A stretch of DNA of 34,760 nucleotides from Bacteroidales bacterium (lineage in GTDB: Bacteria; Bacteroidota; Bacteroidia; Bacteroidales; UBA3824). The DNA is taken from contig JAGCDD010000079.1 of the NCBI GenBank assembly GCA_017651345.1, positions 1 to 34,760 on the forward strand, written 5' to 3'. The notes below the pieces were generated by a model. It had not been told where the DNA came from. It made no database searches and saw nothing but the letters and a program-made list of their open reading frames with translations. Of this stretch, positions 27,201 through 34,760 are shown piece by piece. The first letter of the stretch is position 1, and each line of letters begins with the position of its first letter. A program made the position numbers and the translations under genes.

Positions 27201-30200
27201 TGCTGCCAAAGGCGAGTGGCGACTTGTAACAGCTCCTCCTTCGATGGGCGCGGCTTCTACAGGCGTTTATTTCGATAATAGCAACAGCTATCAAGCTAAA
27301 GCATCTGGACTTACACACACTGGCGCATATACATTTGAATGGACAGTTAGCAAGGGTGACTGCTCTAAGAGCGACCGTATAATTGTTTACCAATCAAAAG
27401 TTTACGCAGGCGCAGATCAAACAATTACTACCTGCGACGAAGAAGAAGCTCTCCACGGAGCATCGCTCTCTTCTGAAACTACAGGTTTGTGGACGTTTAT
27501 TACACCTAAAGGCTCTCACAATATTCAGTCGGCTACCAGTGCAGAGGCTCTGCTTACTGGAATCACCGACCGCGACGAGGTAACTCTCAATTGGACAGTT
27601 ACTCACAATATTGCTAATTGTAAAGATGTTGCCGAGTTTACTATCAAGAATGTAAAAGTTACAGCAAACATTCAAAAACCCGACGTTCAGCTTTGTGGCA
27701 CCACCGCTACTATCAACGCCGACTATGTTGACCCTGCTGTGGGCACTGGTACATGGACTAAGAAAAATACTGCTGCTTCGGCTAACTTCCTTACCGATGC
27801 CACCAAGTCAGACCTCCAAGTTACTGGATTTGCCGATGGTGCTAAGGTAGAATTTGTTTGGACTGTGGTTTCGGCATCTGCTCCTTACTGCGTTACCGAA
27901 GCTACCGCAATGGTTACCAACAATGTATATAATAATGTTAATGCTGGTGTTGGTGGAAATGTTTGTGGCAACGCTACAACACTTATGGCAGGACAGTTGC
28001 CGACAGGATTTAGTGGCACTTGGGCTGTTAATACTAATGCTCATATAACAATTCCTGCATCTTCGCAAACAACAGTTACCAACCTCGATAAAGGCGAGAA
28101 CAAGTTTACTTGGACAATTTCGCGTTATCCATACGGACACAAAAATTATTGTCCTAACGAAGCTGTTATCAGTAAGTTCAATATCGAACCCACTGCAGCT
28201 CAGATTACCACACCCAACAATACCGAAATCTGCCAGTCTACCTATACTCTTCAAGCAGTTCCTGTTGATGATGACAATGTAGAGTACGGTGTTTGGAGCA
28301 AGATTTCTGGCGAAGGTATTTTCACCACTAACGACTCTTCTAACGAGGTTTCAGTAGCTAACCTCAGCAGTAGCGAACGTTTTAAATGGACTACATACGC
28401 CAAGGCTGACGTAAGCTGCAAACATGAGGCAGAAGTAACTATCAAGAATAATTCTGTTAAAGCTCCTGCTGCAGGTGATTACACTGAAGAAATCTGTATA
28501 ACTGGAAACCAGACCTATACAATCACCACAGAAGATCCCGCTCTCCAAGGTGCAACTGGTGTTTGGTACGACAAAGACCATAATGTTGTAGGAAATGCAT
28601 CTACACTTTCAGTCTCTGCCGCAATGGCTCCTGTAAACGTGGGTGGAACATTTACTTGGACACTTTCTAAGGGAACTACAAATATCTGCCACGCTTATCA
28701 GAATGTTACTTTGGTTAACAATGGCGTTGAAGCTGCTCAGCCTCAGATTACTTCTGGAACAGCTCCTGGCAAAACCGACGTGGTTTGCTCGCCCACAATT
28801 GAGCTTACTGCCAACGATGTTAAGAATATATATGGTGCTAATACCAATGGCTGGTGGGAACTCAAAACCTTCCCCACGGCTTATCTCTCTCGCAATCAGA
28901 TTGTTATTGAATCACCCAACAACTACGTAACTAAGGTTTCGGGTATGACATCTCCTGGAGCATACGAGTTTGTATGGCACGTTAGCAAAGGTTCGTCTTG
29001 TGTCAGTGACGCTACTTTACTTGTTACAAGTCAGTACTTTACCGTAAATGCAGGACATACCAATGATAATGAACACAATGTAACAGTCTGTGGCGACAAT
29101 ACTACTCTTGCAGCTTCGGCTACAATAGGCAACAACGAAATTTCGCAAGGTACTTGGACAATATCTAATCCTTCTGGCGCTGCTATTTCTGGAACTGTTG
29201 CAGGCACTATCAATAGCAACCCCATAGTTTCTAATATAACTACTACAGGTTCGCGCCTCACATGGACGGTAACAAGTACACAGGGATGTACAGCTACCGA
29301 CTTTATTGATATTTCTAATGCTCAGATTTCGCCTGATATTAAGGTTGTTACTACTCTTCCTATCTGTAATGGCGAAGTTGAGTTGCAAGGTTCTCCAATG
29401 CCTTCTGGCAATGTTAGAGGTTATTGGACAGAGGATTCTCCTGATGTTTCTAAGAGCGGTAAATTTACCGACGACTTGAAAAACGAACTTGATGCTGCTC
29501 ACGCTACTACCAACGTTATTTATTATCGTGGTATCAAGGAGGGTAAAAAAGTTACTCTCCGTTGGACTATCAAAAACACTATGACCGATGGCACTATCTG
29601 CGAAAACTCCAAAACAGTGGATATTACCAACAACGGATTTATAGTTGATGCTGGTCCCGATGTGGTTACCGATTGCGAAGATAGCTACACTATGAACGCC
29701 AAACTTCCTGTAGTTCAAGGCAATGAAACCTACACAGGAACTTGGTCTCAAGGTAATGTAGGTAAGGGCGATATTGTTTCTATCAACGATTCTAAAACAG
29801 TTGTTAACAACCTCCGCAACTTTGAAGAAAATCAATTTGTTTGGACAGTGGTTCAAACACTCAACGGACAGCCCGGTTGTACAAATTCGGCTATGGTAAC
29901 CATAGTTAACCCCTCGGCTACTAAACCCGTTATTGATTTGCCCGATAACAATGAAACTTATACATGTAGTGGCATTGTTAACCTTCGTGCTACTGCTCCT
30001 ACCACTACCATCGGTGAAACTGGTAAATGGACTGTTAAACCTGGATATGGTCAAGGTACATTTGATAATACAGGTGCTGCATCGGTTAAAGTTTCTAATA
30101 TGAAACCCGATGCTAATACATACGTTTGGACAATTACTCGTACAAGCAATGGTAAAACTTGTACTGCTGAAGTTGAGCGCACAATCAACAATTACCATGT

Positions 30201-33200
30201 TGACGCTCAGATTACTGAAACCGAAATTGCAGTATGTGGCGGTATAGCTAACCTTGCTGGTCAAAAAGCTTCTACATTCTCTAATACAGAAGGCGTTTGG
30301 ACAGCTAATCAAACTGTACAACTTGTTGAAAATGGAACTTCTACTACTAAGGTGGCAGGTAATCCTATTTCAAATAGCGCTTCTATTACCGTTGTAGTTC
30401 CTTCGGGCGAAACCAACTTTGTTTGGACTCTTACCAAGAATGTTACAAGTGGTGTAATTGGAAGCTGTTCTGCTGCTGATAATGTAGTGGTTAAGAACAA
30501 TAATGTTGTTGCTCAGATTAACAACACCTTGCTTTGGACATGTAATACAAGCGAAACCGTTCAAGCAGAGTCGCTTCTCGGTACTACTGCAACTGGTAGA
30601 TGGACGTGTGTTCAAGCTCACGGAAGCACAGACGCTGCTGATTTGGCTGCTGTGGTAATTTCTGATCCTGACAACAACCGCACCGAGGTTAGCAACATGA
30701 CCACTGCCGGTGCTTACGTATTCCGTTGGACTGTTAACCACGGATCTTGTCCTGCTACATCTGCCGAAGTTACAATCAACCAAGGTACATTTAAAGTTGA
30801 TGCCTACGTTACCGATGGTGTCAATGGTAATAATGTAATGAACATCTGTGGCGATGAGGCATATCTTGCAGCTTCTGAACCCGGAGTTCTCGACCCAGCA
30901 AGAGGTGATTTTGCACGATGGGAAGTTGCAGATCCTTCTTCGGTTATTTTTGCTAATGACAATAGCGATGGTGCAAATGCAAATGTCAATAAAGTAACTC
31001 TTACTGGCAAAACAGCTTCGCTCAAATGGCATGTAAAACGTAATGGTTGCGAAGATAATAGCACTGTTATCATCACTAACCAAATGCCTGACGCATACGC
31101 ATCCGACTATGTAACTTGCGATGGCAAAGGTCAATTGCAAGCTACTCAAGATCTTGTTAACACAACCTATTGGGAAAAGGTTGACCAAACAAGCCATATC
31201 AATATCAAAGATATCAACGATTACGCTTCGTTGTTCGACGGTATGGACGACAACTCGCAAGTAAAACTCAATTGGGTTGTTGAAAGTGCTAATATGCCCG
31301 GATGTAAACATCCTGTTACCATAACAGTTTACAACAACGGTTTTGATAAATCTCGTATTAATGCTGGTTCTGATCAGAATATCTGCGTTGATTATGCTCA
31401 ACTTGGAGCCGTAACACCTGCTGGTTATGAAGGTGTTTGGTCTACCGATGCTACTGGTGTTCTCTTCTACGATGACTCTAACAAGGTAACTTTAAACGCT
31501 TCTACAGCTTCAGCCTTTGTTACCAACCTCCAAGACGGCGACAATGTTCTTACTTGGTCTCTCTACAAAACTCAAAATGGTAAAGAGTGTAAATCTCAAA
31601 AATCTATCACTGTTACCAATAATTTCCCGGGTACACCTCAGGTTACTACTTTGAGTCAAGAACTTTGCAACCCGAGCATCGAACTTACTGCTACTCCTGC
31701 TACAAGCCCCGCAGCTGGATTCTGGTCTAGCGATAATAGCAATGTAGTTTACTCTAATAGTACAAATGCAGTTTGCACAGTAAGCAATTTGAGCCGTGGC
31801 GACAACAAATTCTATTGGAATCTCCACAAAAACGGCAATTGCGTTCAAACATCAGCACCTATTGTAATTACCAACAATGCAGTTAAGGTTGATCCTAACC
31901 TTGACATCCGCGTTTGTAAAGATACAACAATAGTAGTTGCCGATCCTTCGCTTTATGGTGCAAGTGGAACATGGTCGGTAGGTGCTGGAGCTAGCTTCAC
32001 TACCCCAACAGCTGCATCTCCCTTTATAATTAATGTATCACCTTCTCGCGATGGTTCTACTTATAAGTGGACAGTTACTAAGGGAAATTGCTCTAAAACT
32101 CAAGACATAACGATTACAACCGACGAGGTTACCGCCGAGATTCTTTCTCCTTCTACTTCACCCTACGATCTCTGTGGTAATGAGATGATTTTGCAAGCTT
32201 TGGATTTTACTACTCAAGGCTCGGCTGATATCAAAGGTTATTGGACTCTTGAAAACTGGCCTACCAACAAAATCAACCGTTCGGATATCAACATCCTTGA
32301 CCATACAGCCATTTCTACCACAATCAAGAATATGGACGCCGAAGGTCAGTACGTGATTTCTTGGACAGTGAAGAAAAATAACTGTAAAGCTGTTGACACT
32401 AAGATAATCAATGTTCAGCAGGTTAAGATTTTTGCCGAACTCAATCCTAATACTGTCAACAACCGCCGTTCTGTATGCGACGAGGATTACACACTTAACC
32501 CAACCATTCCTTCTTCTTACAATTCTGCTAAGTGGGAGGTTGTTTCTGGTACAGGTTACTTCGGTCCTGAAACCGCTCCTTCTAAGTCTACCAACTTGGC
32601 AAACAGCGTTATTCACGGACTTACAAGCGGTGACACTCAGTTGAAATGGACTGTTACCCGCGGTACTTGCGATGTATCTGCCGAACTTACACTTACCAAC
32701 GACAAGATACCTGCTACCGTTTCGGCAGTACCTAACTACATTTGTACGGAGGATGATATTATCCAACTCACTGGTGCTACTGGCTCTTATTACAAATGGG
32801 AGCTCATCGACGGTGATGGTACTAACGGTAAACTTATCAATGAAAACAACAATTATGTAGAACTTACAGGCGTTCAGATGGGCAAGACAGCTCACGTACG
32901 CTACACGGTAATCAACGAACTTGCCGACAAGTCTACTTGCACCGATGTTAAGGATTACTACTTCACCAACGAAGGTTTTGTGGCTCATGCAGGCAACGAC
33001 GATATTACCGAATGTTCTTCGGAATATCAGTTTAGCGCATCTCTGCCCGATCCTATCAACGGCGAGGCTTACACAGGTGTTTGGGAGCCTAACCATGGTA
33101 CAACGGCAATTATTGCCGCTACCGACAAAACCAACGCTACTGCAACTGTATACGACTTAAGCAATTCTTCGCCCAACACATTTACTTGGACTGTTACTTC

Positions 33201-34760
33201 GCCCAACGGACACTGTGTTGACCATGCAGAAGTTACCATCTACAACAATCAGCCTACTAATGTGAAGATTTCATCGCACACAGATGGTCAGGTTGTTTGC
33301 GAACCTTATATTGGTAATCTCCGTGCTTTGGATTATTCTCCATCTTCTGCTACCGCAGAATGGACAGTTTCGTCTTTCGGTGCAACAATTACAAATGCCA
33401 CAACAACTCACGCATCTGTTGACAAACTCGACGCAGGAGATAACTATATCACATGGACTGTTACCAACCCCAACGTTGGCAAGAACAAAACTGGAATGCC
33501 CGTTACTTGTTCACTCTCTGATCGGATTAGAATTGTAAACAACTACTACGAGGCTAAGATTATTACTCCTGAGCAGGTTGTCTGTGATGGTTCTAACCAG
33601 ATAGAGCTTCAGGCAGAAGACCCCGACCAGTACGCTCACGCTAAGGGTGAATGGACGGCCGATAAGACGGGAGTTACAATCAAAGATCCCACCAAGTTTA
33701 CAACACTTGTAACCGACTTGCCTAACAACGAAGATATTACATTTACTTGGACAGTAGTTCCTTCTACTCTTGGTACTATTTGTGGTGATTCCAAGAAAGC
33801 TACCGTTGTTATCCACAACCAAGCTCTTGACAAGACCAACTATCCGGTATATATTACACCGAGTGTTACCAATACAGATCCTCTCTACCCGAATGTGATT
33901 TGCCAAGACAACCTCTCGCTTACACCTTCGCCCGTTCAGAGCAACTGGATTGGCGAATGGGCTCAAACTAAGATTCCTGACGGTGTTGCGGCTCCCAACT
34001 CGGCTAAGAACGGAAATGTGCTCCAACTTTCTAATATAGTTCCGAGCGTAGGTGATAAATATCAGTATACATGGACAGTTTCTAACAAGAACAACAAGTC
34101 TTGTTACACATCTACCACTTACACATTCTACAACAATGCGTTTACAACCTTCGCTTATTACAATAATGGTGCTTCCAGCGATGTAATGGACATCTGTGGT
34201 ACAACTGGTACTCTCAGTGCACAACCTGGTAGTGCTACTGCTTCGAGCGAATGGAGAATGAGTGATGGCTCGTCCATTAATACTTCTTCTATCGTTATTG
34301 ATAATATTTATTCTGCAGGTTCTTCGTTTGAAATTACTGGTACCGTCGATCCCAGTCTTCGTTGGACTGTTAAAGATAAAGGTTGTGAGGCATCTGCTGA
34401 TTTGACAATTCGCAATGTTAAACCTTCAGTTTCTGACTTTGCCGATATTATAGTTTGTGGAAGCACGGCTATGGCTACTGGTTCTAAACCTCTTGCAACA
34501 GAATGGGGCGTTTGGGAGTATAGCGGCTCTACAACTCTTACTATCAGCAGTCCTACGAATTATTCAACCGAAATTAAAAATATCGAAGATAATACTTCTA
34601 ACCAGATTACATGGACTATCCATACTAAGAGAGTTGCAGACTGCTTTACTTCAAAGACTCTCAACATCAATAACGTTCGCGTTTCTGCTCAACCGCGTAC
34701 CGACAATGCTGTTACATGTGGCACCGAAGGCGAAATTTACGCTAACTTGCCCACAGGTTA
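18298..34760 (+). CDS. Giant secreted Cys/Trp-repeat protein (PKD/Ig-like units), 3' end beyond window
   Basis: I read the frame codon by codon from the ATG at 18298 to the window end and found no stop, giving at least 5,487 residues. An in-frame stop at 18259 bounds the start; a second ATG at 18331 is an alternative. The N-terminus is a Sec signal peptide (VIGVISILVLSAG core, likely cut at VSA-Q, residue 40). A first domain of about 100 residues is followed by about 54 complete repeats of about 98 residues and a partial one. Typical unit: a Cys after a short strand (VCGxxxxLxA), GxW about 15-20 residues on, an FxWTV strand near the middle or end, then GxC and VxIxNNxV leading into the next unit. 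The product is a cell-surface or secreted fibre-like protein; type IX secretion and an adhesin or gliding-type role are inference, since the C-terminal sorting domain lies outside. No catalytic domain was seen. Confidence 0.93.
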   Translation, partial: MNKTVIKKHTAMSTVLFKRFTSFVIGVISILVLSAGNVSAQNVTLSATQTTNDKCSGKANLSISISGTNYRIRNIKYSINGGAQQTTNNTNFSVSGIALGGENVSVKYDIQEYKLGTDGNYSWVTTKTNQTSNSVYLANNKIRLGGGGTVDICGSSVTLTGTALPWGAQGQWSGTGITGNQTNNVITINNVPAGSGNQYTWKATANGCSSSETFTVNNHVNETVAFTMNKDLAVCGTTTSAGIGVTAPGASVYWEPSNKVTNPDAATTTAINLDPGVNTFTAHISKGQGCPEQTGTIKVYRYDASASASAAFVCADDEDIELRATQNPTFPTGTTTEWIPNGSGTITTGKNNSQVATAHISGSEVFFTYHVNIPAPVAGSSGCTLDIPTAKITKEEVNADIEKEYCIVQDDSKNQDGYNLVAAEPKFQGGYTGLWEPVSGQPTTITNADQPVASFKYNDNLHQSHGVTTFKWTATSNNNPRCKETTTVKIVKLYSAFDISTDLVCSKEDVVQLTAEDPAPGTGVWTPAQSISFADPNAYVTVASNIGGTGGGSQSEHEIQWKVTYKSKNGGTCTATASKTIVSLNVESVPGAAQEVCTNTATMQAGTLPSTTPATTGQWNYIGPNVAGAPAIVITNTADPKTTVNNLHPGANEFSWTVTRKNADGSKVCTDTKSVIIYNSEVSDAEAGDPQSICYDHTTLGATPPADGEGLWDYGNRGPNTVIVDPTNPNTEVTGLKRGRNNFSWTVYKGVLSPKKCHKVDYVDVFYMPIDIDAGNEQMICDNQTNFKATGNPGAYMDENPNIEWKAFWEPIAGANSYVITPSTAQGTAEQVLPVLSANVAGITKGKHSFRLNLQIIDKTTGNVICSEYDDVDIWNDQVGVVSAGMNDITCGDPFSAKKASTGSADLYHSWYEGNYRYLNGTPPPDANYWGEWTNPAGGATIANPNSYQTSVSNLQRYSQETRPDYWTNNPTVNVFTWTLHYKNPDTQHECYSSADVEIIWLAPFDADAGDNQLVCGKDVNLNAEDEGAGAMFNWWTSSTAASNTNNLFYQNPYWGGKAVLVENHQGVDVSYNVNGVSGRPAGTEATKKDVFVYEDKVEFEGDGKTYVIISTRTVYYNPGSQSGYDRNNNALVSGVDIKYQYYDASTYVDYEHRGAEVTPPADSQAAAYQIADEIYNMSVNGQQTAATPANPSITQYRWYKANRLVDPYHTTQGGGEQKVVTCLVYDDTEVKVLGLMSDVNAGSEAAICDDEYQLAAVGWETIKPNGSISDYSVSLVEQSWSVVHGHGTFVDVHEPSSVVQNMSYDTNIYRWTVIASIKSTNSNGQIIQGDNCIMSDDVYITNAQPAVPALPADREVCQRDHINLKGNLPVRGDGFWHVRGGTGIITHQSCKDATCDAFVDNLSWGENLFEWQVVNKWESKKNPSQVFIECSASVFQRIYYHGMDAEASPDQFLCSDEAELNGSLPDVGDISPVELAKYGAPHGWWVTRSGVAKFYNYDNTLATPSGINVNVYASHVILKHTPRSNYTTVWWHVKWGGCENSKEVRVFNNLPYNSPSTGPTQDVCEDYANLTSQNVMSTHNNFSSTTPPPTVTSKAPHFQESTWAGKNSPMSYNEWTSTSNNVTFNDALNGTTVANNLNKPGLTELYLTFYNKNVDWQNDPNGNVNPIDNTKPVEYCFIEDKLQIYNNSVTTYAGLDQTLCGYPQKDNYATLAAQNVPTNAEGEWSVIGGTGSEITFFDKNLNTTKITVVNGASGDYTLNWRVRKKNGNNNTEPWCYANDQVVVTMNVPDTAIAQAFDVNKVLNRGNIQVCDDDVDLHFDREYQRGEGVWTSTSDGIIKYTPNNSATDLNVTKLPINSTVFTLTIDYHGCKSIDTIEVFNNKVVAIAETRAGRDPHVIDICEDSYKLSANNYALNDGDKFKTVQKWSCSHASVQFKDNSSPNASVTGLVRSQNKSVSNHLVWTVTKGKCSTYDYIDVYNNKFEIEDKPNFIVCENTATLEGEAPGTQNSSYYGVWKVERGGSQFTSNASSNTVTVGKLQKKENEFSWTVFRNGCSAEDRIIVFNNEVEAKAGDDINTCDETVKLQGVKPEWGIGTWTVHSASGSPTFGETSLAGGLSEMTVFNGYVFGLKQGETVLKWTVKSYLNDPVPSSITNPNGTVIHEGKIYEYAKACIDEDFVSIHNDMPDDPEVIEPNVEICQEQTAAGLDVLLKAKEVRAASGGTSWGEGHWEYYSGPTGGVIVTPSDNESKIDNLPYGESVYAWVVEKTGSNGLVCRKADYVHVFNNYVEAELNNAYDEVCEPKTNLYAKDPADRFPGATGVWSYQNFSNIPAADCPVIAQATDPSTQVTSKLPSGRSNFVWTVKKGSGKCHAEVIYSVDNNMVEAEIASPALNNNELNIHNSYEICKPDELRLIAKAIPNAATGTWTLDQKPSGFDMSSLNIASPNGLVTDVKGLYMGNSTYVFKWSVQIGTGKCNRESDITITNNGFTVDADQSIDTKSKYICGPQYTLTTESISCTTGPWTVESGSGYFMENGVRSSTTHNATATVYGLTEGKASQLRWYVQSTKCDADDYVLLFNDEISLTASQADPNKKSCDGSYELSGTSLSSYTGAKGEWKTNATTGHFTGDKSNSQITYEGIMPNTDVTLYWTVVSPNANCHTEASVTVHNYEFNLEADQNRVTNCEDDFVLEGHYPAASNAETYNGVWSLDIGSGLAAPVAASSVKATGLSNKINNVFFWTVTGSKSNCKKVQTWSVVNPNPSIPSIVTNNGTETCTGEIDLEANAPEVGEGHWTSDVACSITEKAGSTYLAEVKDMALDATKFTWTLTNTVGSTTCTRETDITVNNNKVEAIITTKSTNKTCNGEIKMEAFATPGATTAVWTKPSSSPAVFDPADGSSTKVTVTNLGYGKTTFTWTVAKGSGAPGCKQTDQIDIYNNEVAANIAKDTAHTCTEDIQLWADNIAEFGSGADAAKGEWRLVTAPPSMGAASTGVYFDNSNSYQAKASGLTHTGAYTFEWTVSKGDCSKSDRIIVYQSKVYAGADQTITTCDEEEALHGASLSSETTGLWTFITPKGSHNIQSATSAEALLTGITDRDEVTLNWTVTHNIANCKDVAEFTIKNVKVTANIQKPDVQLCGTTATINADYVDPAVGTGTWTKKNTAASANFLTDATKSDLQVTGFADGAKVEFVWTVVSASAPYCVTEATAMVTNNVYNNVNAGVGGNVCGNATTLMAGQLPTGFSGTWAVNTNAHITIPASSQTTVTNLDKGENKFTWTISRYPYGHKNYCPNEAVISKFNIEPTAAQITTPNNTEICQSTYTLQAVPVDDDNVEYGVWSKISGEGIFTTNDSSNEVSVANLSSSERFKWTTYAKADVSCKHEAEVTIKNNSVKAPAAGDYTEEICITGNQTYTITTEDPALQGATGVWYDKDHNVVGNASTLSVSAAMAPVNVGGTFTWTLSKGTTNICHAYQNVTLVNNGVEAAQPQITSGTAPGKTDVVCSPTIELTANDVKNIYGANTNGWWELKTFPTAYLSRNQIVIESPNNYVTKVSGMTSPGAYEFVWHVSKGSSCVSDATLLVTSQYFTVNAGHTNDNEHNVTVCGDNTTLAASATIGNNEISQGTWTISNPSGAAISGTVAGTINSNPIVSNITTTGSRLTWTVTSTQGCTATDFIDISNAQISPDIKVVTTLPICNGEVELQGSPMPSGNVRGYWTEDSPDVSKSGKFTDDLKNELDAAHATTNVIYYRGIKEGKKVTLRWTIKNTMTDGTICENSKTVDITNNGFIVDAGPDVVTDCEDSYTMNAKLPVVQGNETYTGTWSQGNVGKGDIVSINDSKTVVNNLRNFEENQFVWTVVQTLNGQPGCTNSAMVTIVNPSATKPVIDLPDNNETYTCSGIVNLRATAPTTTIGETGKWTVKPGYGQGTFDNTGAASVKVSNMKPDANTYVWTITRTSNGKTCTAEVERTINNYHVDAQITETEIAVCGGIANLAGQKASTFSNTEGVWTANQTVQLVENGTSTTKVAGNPISNSASITVVVPSGETNFVWTLTKNVTSGVIGSCSAADNVVVKNNNVVAQINNTLLWTCNTSETVQAESLLGTTATGRWTCVQAHGSTDAADLAAVVISDPDNNRTEVSNMTTAGAYVFRWTVNHGSCPATSAEVTINQGTFKVDAYVTDGVNGNNVMNICGDEAYLAASEPGVLDPARGDFARWEVADPSSVIFANDNSDGANANVNKVTLTGKTASLKWHVKRNGCEDNSTVIITNQMPDAYASDYVTCDGKGQLQATQDLVNTTYWEKVDQTSHINIKDINDYASLFDGMDDNSQVKLNWVVESANMPGCKHPVTITVYNNGFDKSRINAGSDQNICVDYAQLGAVTPAGYEGVWSTDATGVLFYDDSNKVTLNASTASAFVTNLQDGDNVLTWSLYKTQNGKECKSQKSITVTNNFPGTPQVTTLSQELCNPSIELTATPATSPAAGFWSSDNSNVVYSNSTNAVCTVSNLSRGDNKFYWNLHKNGNCVQTSAPIVITNNAVKVDPNLDIRVCKDTTIVVADPSLYGASGTWSVGAGASFTTPTAASPFIINVSPSRDGSTYKWTVTKGNCSKTQDITITTDEVTAEILSPSTSPYDLCGNEMILQALDFTTQGSADIKGYWTLENWPTNKINRSDINILDHTAISTTIKNMDAEGQYVISWTVKKNNCKAVDTKIINVQQVKIFAELNPNTVNNRRSVCDEDYTLNPTIPSSYNSAKWEVVSGTGYFGPETAPSKSTNLANSVIHGLTSGDTQLKWTVTRGTCDVSAELTLTNDKIPATVSAVPNYICTEDDIIQLTGATGSYYKWELIDGDGTNGKLINENNNYVELTGVQMGKTAHVRYTVINELADKSTCTDVKDYYFTNEGFVAHAGNDDITECSSEYQFSASLPDPINGEAYTGVWEPNHGTTAIIAATDKTNATATVYDLSNSSPNTFTWTVTSPNGHCVDHAEVTIYNNQPTNVKISSHTDGQVVCEPYIGNLRALDYSPSSATAEWTVSSFGATITNATTTHASVDKLDAGDNYITWTVTNPNVGKNKTGMPVTCSLSDRIRIVNNYYEAKIITPEQVVCDGSNQIELQAEDPDQYAHAKGEWTADKTGVTIKDPTKFTTLVTDLPNNEDITFTWTVVPSTLGTICGDSKKATVVIHNQALDKTNYPVYITPSVTNTDPLYPNVICQDNLSLTPSPVQSNWIGEWAQTKIPDGVAAPNSAKNGNVLQLSNIVPSVGDKYQYTWTVSNKNNKSCYTSTTYTFYNNAFTTFAYYNNGASSDVMDICGTTGTLSAQPGSATASSEWRMSDGSSINTSSIVIDNIYSAGSSFEITGTVDPSLRWTVKDKGCEASADLTIRNVKPSVSDFADIIVCGSTAMATGSKPLATEWGVWEYSGSTTLTISSPTNYSTEIKNIEDNTSNQITWTIHTKRVADCFTSKTLNINNVRVSAQPRTDNAVTCGTEGEIYANLPTG
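18754..34760 (+). repeat. Array of about 55 protein-level repeats, about 98 residues each
   Basis: The first conserved Cys of successive units falls at codons starting 18754, 19000, 19237, 19513, 19810, 20086, 20380, 20638, 20968, 21343, 22042, 22369, 22663, 22990, 23398, 23728, 23998, 24277, 24532, 24889, 25192, 25510, 25804, 26077, 26341, 26614, 26875, 27142, 27433, 27694, 27964, 28231, 28495, 28789, 29092, 29365, 29674, 29965, 30235, 30541, 30847, 31120, 31384, 31669, 31915, 32173, 32476, 32743, 33013, 33298, 33583, 33901, 34195, 34456 and 34717. Mean period is 296 bases; the shortest is 237 and the longest 699 (the tenth unit). A second Cys lies roughly 50-95 residues after each first one. 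The units are well diverged in DNA sequence, with no long identical copies noticed. They resemble PKD-like or Ig-like repeats of Bacteroidota surface proteins. Confidence 0.88.

Noticed and set aside
29017-30321. Minus-strand ORF of 434 codons inside the giant gene
   Set aside because: It is a shadow: the plus frame through the same bases carries the periodic Cys/WTV repeats, and the antisense product is a low-complexity Ser/Cys/Ile/Asn mix with no start context. The same holds for the minus ORFs at 30370-31401, 32158-33096 and 33511-34224.
18754-34760. CRISPR-like or tandem DNA repeat array
   Set aside because: The period of about 296 bases varies and exists only at protein level; no identical DNA repeats with unique spacers are present.
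18298-34760. Possibility that the repeat region is several genes or has been broken by frameshifts
   Set aside because: Reading all codons from 18298, the frame stays open and the motif register is kept to the last base, so there is no internal stop or frameshift.

Overview
The window looks like a chromosomal segment of an anaerobic Bacteroidota, probably a Bacteroidales relative. Support comes from several promoters with a TAnnTTTG -7 box and a TTTG/TTG -33 box, the absence of strong Shine-Dalgarno sites, trigger factor and ClpP of Bacteroidota type, a surface-lipoprotein/beta-barrel pair, an A-type flavodiiron protein, and a very large Cys/Trp repeat protein of the kind sent out by type IX secretion. 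Menaquinone appears to be made by the futalosine route (mqnD). I cannot name a genus.

From 1 to 15629 every gene lies on the minus strand. Reading in the direction of transcription (right to left): a VWA-like lipoprotein and an outer-membrane beta-barrel protein (15629-13920); tRNA-Leu(UAG) with its own promoter and terminator; tig and two different clpP genes in one operon (13640-10963), closed by a strong terminator; a two-gene AbiE-type toxin-antitoxin operon (10833-9434) with an inverted-repeat operator around its promoter; a four-gene operon (9260-1686) coding for a zinc-ribbon protein, a SrfB-type actin/Hsp70-like ATPase, a coiled-coil protein and a SrfC-type P-loop GTPase; and an fprA-mqnD pair (1561-1), with mqnD cut by the window edge.

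From 15853 everything is on the plus strand: a free-standing fusA (EF-G) with its own terminator, a gene-free leader of about 290 bases, and one giant open reading frame that starts at 18298 and runs, without a stop, off the right edge (at least 5,487 codons). Its product has a signal peptide and then a ladder of about 54 complete units plus a partial one, each about 98 residues with two conserved Cys and usually two conserved Trp. It fills almost half of the window. All long ORFs on the opposite strand of this region are shadows.

The most interesting items are the giant repeat protein (size, disulfide-ladder pattern and a codon-use gradient along it), the SrfB/SrfC two-NTPase operon with two unrecognised partners, and the AbiE operator. 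The tandem unlike clpP genes standing where clpX would be expected also deserve a look.
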